From contig NC_009043.1 of NCBI RefSeq assembly GCF_000209165.1, positions 1,426,001 through 1,490,000 of the forward strand: 64,000 bases of DNA. Direction: 5' to 3'. The position numbers and the translations under genes are program-made. Shown one piece after another: positions 9,462 through 18,900 of the stretch (positions within the stretch are counted from its first letter, which is position 1; every line of letters begins with the position of its first letter). This stretch comes from Scheffersomyces stipitis CBS 6054. Taxonomy: Eukaryota; Ascomycota; Pichiomycetes; Serinales; Debaryomycetaceae. The notes beneath the pieces were generated by a model. The model had not been told where the DNA came from. It did not search any database and saw only the letters and a program-made list of their open reading frames with translations.

Positions 9462-12400
9462 TTATTGGGTTAGTTGCATTCCTGATAGTTGGATTAAGTG
9501 TTGGAAGGTTCCTGGAGTTAGTCCTTTTGTAAACATATCTGCAACGTTGTCGGCAGATTTGATTTGGCGAAGTTTGACAATATTGTCTATGATTTTGTCA
9601 CGGATAAAGTGATAGCGAATATCTATGTGTTTCGTACGTTCGTGGTGTACAGGATGTTCGCTGAGTTTGATACACGAGGTGTTATCTTCCCAAATCATTA
9701 TTGGTAGTGATATTGGGATTCGAAGTTCTCTGAAGAATGTTATTAGCCAGATAACTTCTTTTATAACGGTTGCGAGGGCCATGTACTCAGCTTCAGTGGT
9801 TGACAATGCTGTGGTGGTTTGTTTCTTGGATTTCCAAGAGATTAGGCTTCCCCCATACTTGATGGCATACCCACTGATTGATTTCCTGTCACTGCTATCA
9901 CTTCCCCAGTCTGAGTCAACAAACACTTGTAGATCGTTTATGTTTGTGTAGTGCTGACCGAGTTTCTGTGTTCCTTTTAGATAGCGGAGAACATGTTTGG
10001 CGGCAGTTAGAGTTACCTCTGTTGGTTCGTTGAAGTACCGACTTAACATTCCAACAATATACGCAATATCACCTCGTATGGTATTGCTAGCATAAAGAAG
10101 CTTTCCTACTATGCTTCTGTAAATTGTTGCATCGCAGGGTTTGGATTTCTGGTTTAGATGCTGTCCCTGAATAATAGGACTTTTCACGCTGTTGAGCTCT
10201 TCAAGATTTAGTTCCTCCAACGTTTTCTTGATGTAGTCAGAAAGATTTGCTGTGATCCCTTCAGGGCCCTGTTCTATGTTGATTCCTAGGAATTTGCGTG
10301 CCAATCCAAGATCCTTCATCTTGAACTTGTTCAGGAGAAGTTTCTTGGCCTCGTAGATTTCATTTTCTCGAGGACTCGCAATAAGTAGGTCATCAACGTA
10401 AAGGCCAAGAATCACATTATTTCTTCTGTAGATCCCGAACTCGGATTTTGATCGAATAAAGCCGTTATTCTCCAAGAATTTATTAATAGTCGAGTTCCAG
10501 ATCAATGGAGCTTGTTTTAGACCGTAGAGTGATTTGTTCAACTTACAAACCATATGTGGATATTGTTCATCCATGAAACCTTTAGGCTGCTTAATGTAGA
10601 GTTCTGTGTCAATCTTCCCATTTAGGAAGGCCGTCGAGACGTCCATCTGATGAATCTTCATCTTATGTACAGCCGCTATGGCTAGTAGAAGTTTGATACT
10701 TTCACTCCTGATCACAGGCGCAAAGGTTTCTTCATAGTCAATTCCATGTTTTTGTCTAAAACCTAGAGCAACTAGTCTGGCTTTGTAAGTTCCATCATCT
10801 TTGATGGTATATACCCACTTCATTCCTAGGGCTCGTTTTCCCTTAGGAAGCTCAGCAAGAGTCCACGTGGAGTTTTCCATTTGAGCACCAAATTCCTTGT
10901 TCATAGCTTCAATCCATCGTTCTCGTTGAGGACTGTTAGTGGCTTCCTCATAGGTGCGTGGCACTTGTGGAGTCATTATGGTGACCATAAATGCACTGCT
11001 ACCCATAATGAGAGGTTGGCCATGTGTTTCAGTATAGTCGAGATCGTTGGGATTGTCTGCTTCTGAAAACGATTCACTATCGGTGGTGATGTACTCAATT
11101 TGTTGTCTCTGTGGATAGTTGATCAAATTTTGATTGTCCTGTTGTCTCTGTGACCGTGTTGGAACAAGTATTGGTCTGTGTGCCCGCTTGAGTGTTTGTG
11201 GATGTGTTCCATCACGCGACGGAACCGGGGTGAGTTTATGCTTAACCCCATTCACCGGAGGAGGACGCGATACAACAAGATGAGTTAGTTTGTTGTTGGC
11301 CTCAGAATTCAGAGGGACCAAGGCACGGTCAGTCAGCGATAGGATGAGTTCCATCCCCCCTGAAGCAGGCAACTCAATGAGACGAGTAGGAGAAAGACCC
11401 GGAGGGAGGAGGAATTGCTGAGGACGAGATTGAAGTGGGGGAGAATCAGGAACCTCAATAATAGGAGAGGATTGTGGAGAGTCGGATTGAACGACCCGAG
11501 GCAGTGGTTGAGGAGGAGGTGGAGGAGTGGAGGACACCACAGTCTGCGTAGTAGGAGTATGACGAGTGAGCGGCAGAGGATAAGTGGCGGAGGTGTCCTC
11601 CATTTCCATATTAGAAGTAGGACGAATAAGCGGAAGGGGATCCATGTCGGAGGCATCCTCCATTTCCGAGTCATGATAAGAAGAAAGGTCATCCGAATCC
11701 ATCACCACGATGTCCATATAGGTGGACGGATCTGGATATTCTTCCTGATCCAGCAGAACATCCATAGAGGAGCGCGTGGAGATCAAAGGTGACGAACGGG
11801 GATGAGTACCGTATTGCTCAGGAGCATCGAAGAATTCCTGATCAGAGACCACTTCCATGTCATAGCCATCTTCAGACATAGGTTCAGGCTCAGTATCCGT
11901 AGAGTCTATTTCCATGGGTATGGCTGATGAAGATCCAGGGATAGGGGATGGAGCCTCAACCGCAGGATGAGGAAGACCGAGAGGAGCAGTAGGAGCAGAT
12001 GGTCTATTGCGAGGAACAGGAAGAAGGGAGGGTACTGTACGAGGTGCTGGAAGTGAAGGTACCGTACGAGTAGAAGGAAGAGATGGCACCTTACGAGTTG
12101 AAGGAAGGGAGGGTACCTTACGAGGAGCAGGAAGGGATGGTACCGTACGAGGAGCAGTAAGAGTTGGTACCTCACGAGAAGCAGGAGCTGTATAGGAGTC
12201 GTCAGACAGCTCGTAGGAGTCAGAGGGAGGCAGATCGGACCTCTGAGCCAGAACAACGGCACGGGATGGTGCAGTTAGGGCCGCAGAAGTAGAAGGTACC
12301 AGAGTATCAGAAGGTACCGGAGCAGAAGAAGGTACCGGAGCAGAAGAAGGTACCGGAGCAGAAGAAGGTACCGGAGTAGAAGCAGGAGACGGAGTAGGAG

Positions 12401-15059
12401 AAGGTACCAGAATAGGAGAAGGCACCGGTGTAGGAGTCGACGGAGGCTGCGACAGAGGAGTAGTGGATGCAGCAGGAGAGACCGGTGCCGAAGCAGACGA
12501 CAGAGCGGCAGATGAACCTGGCGATTGAACAACAGTACTGCCAGATGGCGTCGATGGAGGCGAGGGAGATGGGGCCAGAGACACACGAGGACCCTGAGTG
12601 AGGCCTGGAGCAGGTGCCAGAATAGAAGGAAAACTGCCACCACCACTACCTCCACCACCAATGGAGGTAGCCGATACAACAGTAGACGTCAGAGGTCTAG
12701 CAAAAGGAAAGACATTTTCTTGGAACCGAACATGAGAAGAGGTAATCACTTGTCTGGTAGCGAGATCATAAACAAGATGAGCCTTCCGAAACGGATCAGA
12801 TCCAAGATAAACACCCTTGATTGCACGAGCGACCAACTTCAGTTGACGGTGATTGGGTGGAACATTCACAAAGGCAGCACACCCAAACACTTTAAGTTGA
12901 GATAAGATAGGCCTCGCGCCATGCCAGAGTTCAAATGGCGAGCGATTTTGGAGAACAGGTGTTGGTAGCCGGTTTAGGAGAAATGCAGCATGTTGGAGTG
13001 CATGCGGGAAGAGCGGTGAAGGAAGAGAACACGCAGTGATCATGGTACGCGTTTTGTCAAGAACGGAGCGAATGGCTCTTTCAGCACGTCCATTTTGGTG
13101 TGAGTTACCAGGCACAGTGAGCTGGGTCTGGATACCTTCTGCCGCAAAGAAAGAAGTAAGCGTCAGATTGACAAACTCACCTCCATTGTCAGAACGAAAG
13201 TTACAGACACGGTAGCCACCACGACTGGAGAAGTGGTTTGTCCATGCCTTAATAACTTTGATAATGAAGTCCGCAGCATCCGATTTCTTGAGAATAGGCC
13301 CAACAGCCTTGAAGCGAGTAAAGTCGTCAAGAAGAATACAAAAATAAAACAACGAGGAGGGACCACCGGCATGAGGACCGGATAAGTCACAGTGAAGAAG
13401 TTGCAAGGGAGCAGATGTGACTGGACCGGTGGTCGTTTTGGGAATAACCCGAGTGCTCTTGGAGCGAAGACATGCTTCACATGAAATCGAGTCGTGAACA
13501 GCCGTGCGAGGCATGTTCGGATATTTCAAGGCCAGACGAACGACAGTCGGAGAAGGGTGGCCAAGGCGAGCATGGACAAGAGCAGAGGCAGAAATAGGTG
13601 CCACAACAGGGTCCGCAGCAGGAGCAGCGACCGTAACAGGAGCGGGGGCCGAGTAGGCAGAGTGGTCAGCCCGCGAGACAGTCGAGGGGCGGACAAGTTC
13701 AAGACACAGCAAGTAAAGATTTCTCAGGTCTCTGGTAGCAAGTTGGCCATACTTGGGGTGAACAATATCATCATGAGAGATAACAAGCTTGTCGCCCGTA
13801 GTAGTAACAGCCAGGATGGAAAGAAGATTCTGAGTACAGTCAGGAACGTAAAGAACATTGAACACCCGAATCTTCTGACCATGGAGATCAAACACAAGAG
13901 TACCACGACCGGCAATCGAGAGAGGCTCGTGACCGGCGTTCATGACAGAACCAGAGTGAGGAATGATGTCATGGAAGAGACTTCTATCGTTACAAATGTG
14001 GGTAGAAGCACCTGAATCAAAAATAAAGCTGGCAGAGGAAGAAGAAGCCAAGAGGGCATAGTGGGTGTAGTGAGCGAGATGAGCATAGTAAGCACCAGGT
14101 TGGTCAAAACCAAAAGTCAGAGCATCATCAGTGAGAGCATAATGAGCAGCAGGCTTTGGACGAGAGCCGTGCTTCCTGCGGTGCTTTCCTGGACCGCCAG
14201 GACCGAAGCGTGAGGCCATACGAGGAACTTCACCCTCACGATAAGGAGCAGGGCAGTTCTTGGCCATGTGACCACACCCATAGCAGTTGTAGCAATCAAG
14301 CTGCCAAATCAGATCCGTACCTTTAGCCTTGATCAAGTTCCTGGTGACAGGACCCGAAGGTGAAGACAAGGAGGTAAGGGCATAAGCAGATTGAGACGAG
14401 GACAGGACCAGCAAGGCGGAGGACGTGGCAGGAGGAGAAAGTTCATCATGATAAGCAAAGAAATTGAGAACTTCGTCCGCAGTCACCGTGGGAGTCAGGC
14501 GAACTTGAGAAAAGAATAGATCTCTCACCTTGGAGTTTCCCGTACCATAAAGGAAGAGGAGCGCTTTCATGGAGTCGTTATCGTACTTCGTCATAAACGC
14601 AGTCAACTTTTCAGCAATCAAGAACCCAGCTTCAGTCGTAATAGTCGGATCAGCAAGGCGACCAAATAAGTACTTGAGATAACCGACCGCATCCCTAGAG
14701 CTGGCGATCGCATACTTGGTTTCGACAGCTTTCCAAGTTTCGACACCCAGAGAGTAGTGCGTGAACAATGACTGAACGTCAGGCTTCATACACTTGAGGA
14801 TAAGCTCACGGAGCTTGTGGCTTAACGCCTGCTGGTCCGTAAAGGTGATGGAAAGTTCTTTCTCTGAAAGATAAGCAGCAATCTCTGTAGCCAAGACACA
14901 GCTACTGAACATACCAGTCATCCAGTCTTTCCATTCCAGAAAGTTCTCACGGCCTCTGAGGAGAAGAGTATCAATGACCATGAGGCCGGAATTTAATTGG
15001 CTCATAACCTGTTGAACTGTTTGCTTTGGAAGCTCAGTAGATTGAATCGGATTGTTCAT
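9462..15059 (-). CDS. Gag-Pol polyprotein of copy 3b, intact (1865 aa)
   Basis: A single ORF encodes all retrotransposon functions. Order: capsid-type gag (1-~265), one zinc knuckle CYNCYGCGHMAKNC (~270), aspartic protease FIFDSGASTHIC with catalytic D348, integrase with an HHCC-like region (HARLGHP... CEACL) and catalytic motifs CDLSGPH, RSDNGGEF and NGRAERAI. A ~450-residue Ser/Pro/Thr-rich acidic spacer follows, with minisatellite repeats and the block VKHKLTPVPS. Then reverse transcriptase (catalytic YVDD, residues 1554-1557) and RNase H (DSDWGS, STTEAEYMAL). The start codon is inside the 5' LTR. There is no frameshift or stop between Gag and Pol, so how the Gag:Pol ratio is set is not evident. 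In-frame CTG at 12840-12842 aligns with serine in copia integrases. Confidence 0.95.
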   Translation of the reverse strand: MNNPIQSTELPKQTVQQVMSQLNSGLMVIDTLLLRGRENFLEWKDWMTGMFSSCVLATEIAAYLSEKELSITFTDQQALSHKLRELILKCMKPDVQSLFTHYSLGVETWKAVETKYAIASSRDAVGYLKYLFGRLADPTITTEAGFLIAEKLTAFMTKYDNDSMKALLFLYGTGNSKVRDLFFSQVRLTPTVTADEVLNFFAYHDELSPPATSSALLVLSSSQSAYALTSLSSPSGPVTRNLIKAKGTDLIWQLDCYNCYGCGHMAKNCPAPYREGEVPRMASRFGPGGPGKHRRKHGSRPKPAAHYALTDDALTFGFDQPGAYYAHLAHYTHYALLASSSSASFIFDSGASTHICNDRSLFHDIIPHSGSVMNAGHEPLSIAGRGTLVFDLHGQKIRVFNVLYVPDCTQNLLSILAVTTTGDKLVISHDDIVHPKYGQLATRDLRNLYLLCLELVRPSTVSRADHSAYSAPAPVTVAAPAADPVVAPISASALVHARLGHPSPTVVRLALKYPNMPRTAVHDSISCEACLRSKSTRVIPKTTTGPVTSAPLQLLHCDLSGPHAGGPSSLFYFCILLDDFTRFKAVGPILKKSDAADFIIKVIKAWTNHFSSRGGYRVCNFRSDNGGEFVNLTLTSFFAAEGIQTQLTVPGNSHQNGRAERAIRSVLDKTRTMITACSLPSPLFPHALQHAAFLLNRLPTPVLQNRSPFELWHGARPILSQLKVFGCAAFVNVPPNHRQLKLVARAIKGVYLGSDPFRKAHLVYDLATRQVITSSHVRFQENVFPFARPLTSTVVSATSIGGGGSGGGSFPSILAPAPGLTQGPRVSLAPSPSPPSTPSGSTVVQSPGSSAALSSASAPVSPAASTTPLSQPPSTPTPVPSPILVPSPTPSPASTPVPSSAPVPSSAPVPSSAPVPSDTLVPSTSAALTAPSRAVVLAQRSDLPPSDSYELSDDSYTAPASREVPTLTAPRTVPSLPAPRKVPSLPSTRKVPSLPSTRTVPSLPAPRTVPSLLPVPRNRPSAPTAPLGLPHPAVEAPSPIPGSSSAIPMEIDSTDTEPEPMSEDGYDMEVVSDQEFFDAPEQYGTHPRSSPLISTRSSMDVLLDQEEYPDPSTYMDIVVMDSDDLSSYHDSEMEDASDMDPLPLIRPTSNMEMEDTSATYPLPLTRHTPTTQTVVSSTPPPPPQPLPRVVQSDSPQSSPIIEVPDSPPLQSRPQQFLLPPGLSPTRLIELPASGGMELILSLTDRALVPLNSEANNKLTHLVVSRPPPVNGVKHKLTPVPSRDGTHPQTLKRAHRPILVPTRSQRQQDNQNLINYPQRQQIEYITTDSESFSEADNPNDLDYTETHGQPLIMGSSAFMVTIMTPQVPRTYEEATNSPQRERWIEAMNKEFGAQMENSTWTLAELPKGKRALGMKWVYTIKDDGTYKARLVALGFRQKHGIDYEETFAPVIRSESIKLLLAIAAVHKMKIHQMDVSTAFLNGKIDTELYIKQPKGFMDEQYPHMVCKLNKSLYGLKQAPLIWNSTINKFLENNGFIRSKSEFGIYRRNNVILGLYVDDLLIASPRENEIYEAKKLLLNKFKMKDLGLARKFLGINIEQGPEGITANLSDYIKKTLEELNLEELNSVKSPIIQGQHLNQKSKPCDATIYRSIVGKLLYASNTIRGDIAYIVGMLSRYFNEPTEVTLTAAKHVLRYLKGTQKLGQHYTNINDLQVFVDSDWGSDSSDRKSISGYAIKYGGSLISWKSKKQTTTALSTTEAEYMALATVIKEVIWLITFFRELRIPISLPIMIWEDNTSCIKLSEHPVHHERTKHIDIRYHFIRDKIIDNIVKLRQIKSADNVADMFTKGLTPGTFQHLIQLSGMQLTQ
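14999..15009 (-). promoter_or_regulatory. Primer-binding site of copy 3b
   Basis: GGTTATGAGCC on the minus strand, directly abutting the LTR with no spacer. It also encodes the residues V-M-S of Gag. Confidence 0.85.
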
Positions 15060-15403
15060 AATGTAGGACAGTATATTGATTAACTTATTTAAGATAGATA
15101 ATTTCCATATAGAAGAAGAAAAAGTTATAGAAAGTTAGAAAGGAGAAGGCGGAGTAAGACCCCCTTATATAGATGCCAAATACAATCACAGGCTGACCCC
15201 TCATCAGGATGAAATGAAACGACATGACCAGAATTTCAGGTTAGTCGGACATAATTGATTCTCATTGGTAGATGTTATCTCATCACATTACTGTGCACAA
15301 TTATGTCTGAATGGCTGCAAATCCTGCATTCATAAAGTTTACGCATTGGATTAAAAATAGAATATAGAATATGCTTTTAGGTTTGATATCAGCATATTCA
15401 ACA
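15010..15403 (-). repeat. 5' LTR of copy 3b (394 bp), promoter and gag start
   Basis: It contains a TATATAAGGGGG promoter motif (minus strand, around 15165) and the Gag-Pol start codon (15057-15059), 50 nt from the LTR end. The LTR therefore encodes the first 16 residues of Gag. Confidence 0.92.
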
Positions 15404-15497
15404 AAATAAGTACTTGAGATAACCGACCGCATCCCTAGAGCTGGCGATCGCATACTTGGTTTCGACAGCTTTCCAAGTTTCGACACCCAGAGAGTAG
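15404..15497 (-). pseudogene. Gag piece of copy 3a between inserted elements 3b and 2a
   Basis: Ninety-four bases of minus-strand family-3 gag (around ETWKAVETKYAIASSRD). They begin with the AAATA duplication created by 3b and end with AGTAG, the left target duplication of 2a. In coding order this piece sits directly upstream of the 3a body ending at 9043. Confidence 0.88.
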
Positions 15498-15944
15498 TGT
15501 TGAAATCCGGTATTAGATAAAGTTTGATAATGCATGAATATGCATGATCTAGAAAATATCGTAGATACCGGATATTGATAATCTAATAGATTTGGCTGCA
15601 ACTCTTGTGAGAGCCAATCATATATCATAATAAGGATATGGTGGTAATAGAAAACACAATGGCAGGTATACAGAGAGGATAATAGAACCCCACACGGACA
15701 TACGGAAATAGATGTGGAGAAAGGTTTCAATACCACAGCTATGAAACAAATGTGAAACATGAGAACAAGAATCCATGGAGCATGTGAATGTGAGACAACA
15801 CCATAAATAAGGGTGATATCCTCTCAGAGTTAGATAGACTTTCTTAATGTTTTAATAACGATAACTAGAACAACTTACAAGTTCTACCTTTACTGTTAAC
15901 AATTATTACACGTAAGACACTATGAATGCTTCTGAATTTCAACA
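15498..15944 (+). repeat. 5' LTR of copy 2a (447 bp)
   Basis: TGTTGAAATCC...GAATTTCAACA. It contains a near-palindromic AT-rich segment (ATGCATGAATATGCAT), a CATAAATAAGGG promoter-like motif near 15800 and the gag start codon at 15922, 23 nt before the LTR end. Confidence 0.92.
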
Positions 15945-18900
15945 GGTTATGAGCCGTCACCTGAAGTTCAACTACTCAATTTCGTTTCCTTCAGAGCAAT
16001 TGTTGGCTTCAAAGAACAACTTTCCATTATGGAAAACCAGAATGGATCAACTTTTCGAACCAATTGGAAAAGAATTTGTGGCCTATCTTTTGCCTCTGAC
16101 AAATGTTGACACTGGATACACTTCTGAGGACCGATCCGCATTCAACTCCTACATTGAATTTGTTCTTTCCAAAACCGTAACTGAAGACGTTCGTGTTACT
16201 CTCAGTGGTGAGTCAGTTACTGGCAGAGCCCGTTGGTTACGTCTCCTTACTCTTTATGGTACCATGAATCACCGCGATGTTGTCAAATATGTTAAGGTAT
16301 TATTGACAATGATTCTCAATCCTTCTTTGAAATCTAAAGCAGTCAAGCCGGCAATTGACTCTCTTTATTCCTTTACGGAATCTTATACCTTAGATGAAAT
16401 TAAGGGTATTCAACTTCTAGCTACTAGCAGTGCTCCTAATCTCATACAAAATTACTTCCACCTGGGCAGCGAATCTTTGACGTATGATGATGTTTTCCAA
16501 TTTCTTGCCGAATATGAAGAAAATACTACCGAAGCCTCTACTGCTCCATCGGTGCTTGCTGCTACCTTTTCCACCGACTCCAGACGTCCTTCTGTTGATG
16601 CCAATGATCCACTTTGGAACACTAAGTGTTACAACTGTGGTGGTCGTGGTCACAGACGTGATGTGTGTTGCTCGCCTATTCGTGTTGGTAAGTATACTGG
16701 ATGGCTGACTAATACGTCCAAGAAGCGCTCCTTTAATGACAATGAGCGCAAGAAGCAATACAAGTCAGGTGCTACTGCCAATGTTGCTGTTAACGAAAGT
16801 GCGTTTGTACTTACTACAACCACCGGATCCACGACATCTCATTCACTGGAGTTCATCTTTGACTCTGGTGCTTCGATTCACATTTGTCATGATCGGTCCT
16901 TGTTTTGGACTTTTCAACCGGAGTCCGGTAGTTTTGTTTCTTGTGCTGGCGGAGTTCGTCTTCCTGTCTTAGGTAGAGGGTCTATCAAGTTTAGGTCTGC
17001 TGATGAGACTATAGTCCTTCAGGAAGTATGCTATGTTCCAGAATGCACTAAGAATCTTATCTCCGTGCATGCTGCTGTTCGTGTCTCTGGTTCGCCCCTT
17101 ACCACCAAAGTAGACGGAATCTATCATCCACGGATTGGTCGTTTTGGTGTATATAGGGACGATCTTGGACTTTCCGTCCTCGATATGAAACCTATACCAC
17201 CTTTAGTCTCCGTCTTATCTGTTCTTCATAACCGTCTTGGTCATCCGCATCAGGCTATTGAACAGCAAGTTCTTCGTGACAATTACTCGCTTGCTGATAT
17301 TGAGAAAATTGGTGATGTAACGAAGAGTTGTGCCAGCTGTCTGGAATATAAGAAGACACGCAGTATCCCGAAGGTCTCCCATAAATCGGATACAACAACT
17401 CCTTTACAAATCCTTCACTCGGATGTCTCCGGCCCTCATAATACGCCAGGAATCTCTTCTGAAAGCTATTTCTGTGTGCTTGTGGATGATTATAGCAAGT
17501 TTAAGTGGGTGTTCCCAATCGTTAGGAAGTCGGATGCGGCCCACCAGATTATTATCCATATTCGCCTATTACACTCATTTTTCTCTACTCGTGGTGGATA
17601 TCGTGTTGGTGCTCTTCGTACAGATAATGGGGGTGAATTTGTCAACCATAGTCTCAGGAGCTTCCTTGAACAGGAAGGTATAGCACATCAGCGTACGGTT
17701 GCTCACAATTCTTATCAGAATGGAACCGCAGAGCGTTCGATCCGCTCGGTAATCGATAAGGCCAGGACGCTACTTGGACATGCTTCTGTTCCTCAAGCAT
17801 TCTGGCCCTACGCTGTTAAATGTGCCGCATATTTATTGAATAGGCTCCCCTCCAGGACTATTGGTGACAAGACGCTGTTCGAACTATTGCACCTCGAACC
17901 ACCGTCGATTGATCATCTTCGCACGTTTGGGTGTGCTGCATTTGCTTATATTCCTGAACCTCTTCGTCCCCTGAAATTCTCACCTCGGGCCGTTAAAGGC
18001 GTGATGTTGGGCTATGATAGCAACCGCTCATCATACTTGATATATGAATTACATTCTCATAAAGTAGTTAGCTCCAATCAAGTTTCGTTTGATGAATCGA
18101 TCTACCCATTTGAAAACTCACCTGATCATGCGCCAACTACGTCTGCTTCGACTATTCCTATGGGCGTGTCCGGTGTCCCTCGTTTTTCATCCGACGTTGC
18201 CACCACTTCACGAGCTGAACACATCTCGAGTGATGAACATGAAACTTCCTCGAGCGATCACTCACGCGCACAATCACCTGATATGCACAGGGAAGATTCT
18301 CCTGCTACCCCTGTATCTATTTCGCACAATTTGCAACCATTACATTCGTCCCCTGCTGCGTCTCTTCTGTCCTATGATTCCACGGACTCTGAACTTGCAC
18401 GCATGCCATCTAATCTCCTCGCATCCGATTCTACGGGGGGTGAGGTTCTCACCAAACACTCATTGACACCAGTGATAAGTCCTGACCAAAATCAGAGGAC
18501 TGGAAACAAGAGAAAGAAAGTGCCATCAACGAAGATGACAAAGAAAGTGAGATATGAATACATTGAAGATGACAATGAGTTTTGGAACGAGACTTTAGAA
18601 TCGAATAACGATGATCCGAACGATGATACATATGATGAAGCTAACATTTGTATCCAGGGTCATGCTTATCAAATGTCGGTTGAATCTACAGAGAGCAAGA
18701 AAGTACCAAACACATACGAAGAAGCCATTAATTCTTCAGATTCTGAGAAATGGATTGAAGCCATGAATACCGAAATGGCTGCTCATTCTGAAAATGACAC
18801 ATGGACATTAGTAGATCTCCCGGAAAAGAAAACGAAGGTCCTTGGAGTAAGATGGGTGTACACCATCAAGGACGGAGGAAAATACAAAGCTAGGCTTGTG

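Larger units (their letters stand above)
9044..15403 (-). mobile_element. Complete family-3 retrotransposon copy 3b
   Basis: A full-length 6,360-bp element with 394-bp LTRs (9044-9437 and 15010-15403) that I read as identical. A 5-bp target duplication AAATA (9039-9043 and 15404-15408) places it inside gag of copy 3a in the same orientation. It has the primer-binding site (14999-15009), purine tract (9438-9444) and an uninterrupted Gag-Pol. Identical LTRs and an open frame indicate a very recent insertion that may still be mobile. Confidence 0.95.

Noticed and set aside
18100..18480. Ty5 Sir4-targeting hexapeptide (LDSSPP-type) in the 2a spacer
   Set aside because: Ser/Pro-rich sequence is present but no convincing match; only the different KHxLTPV block is conserved.
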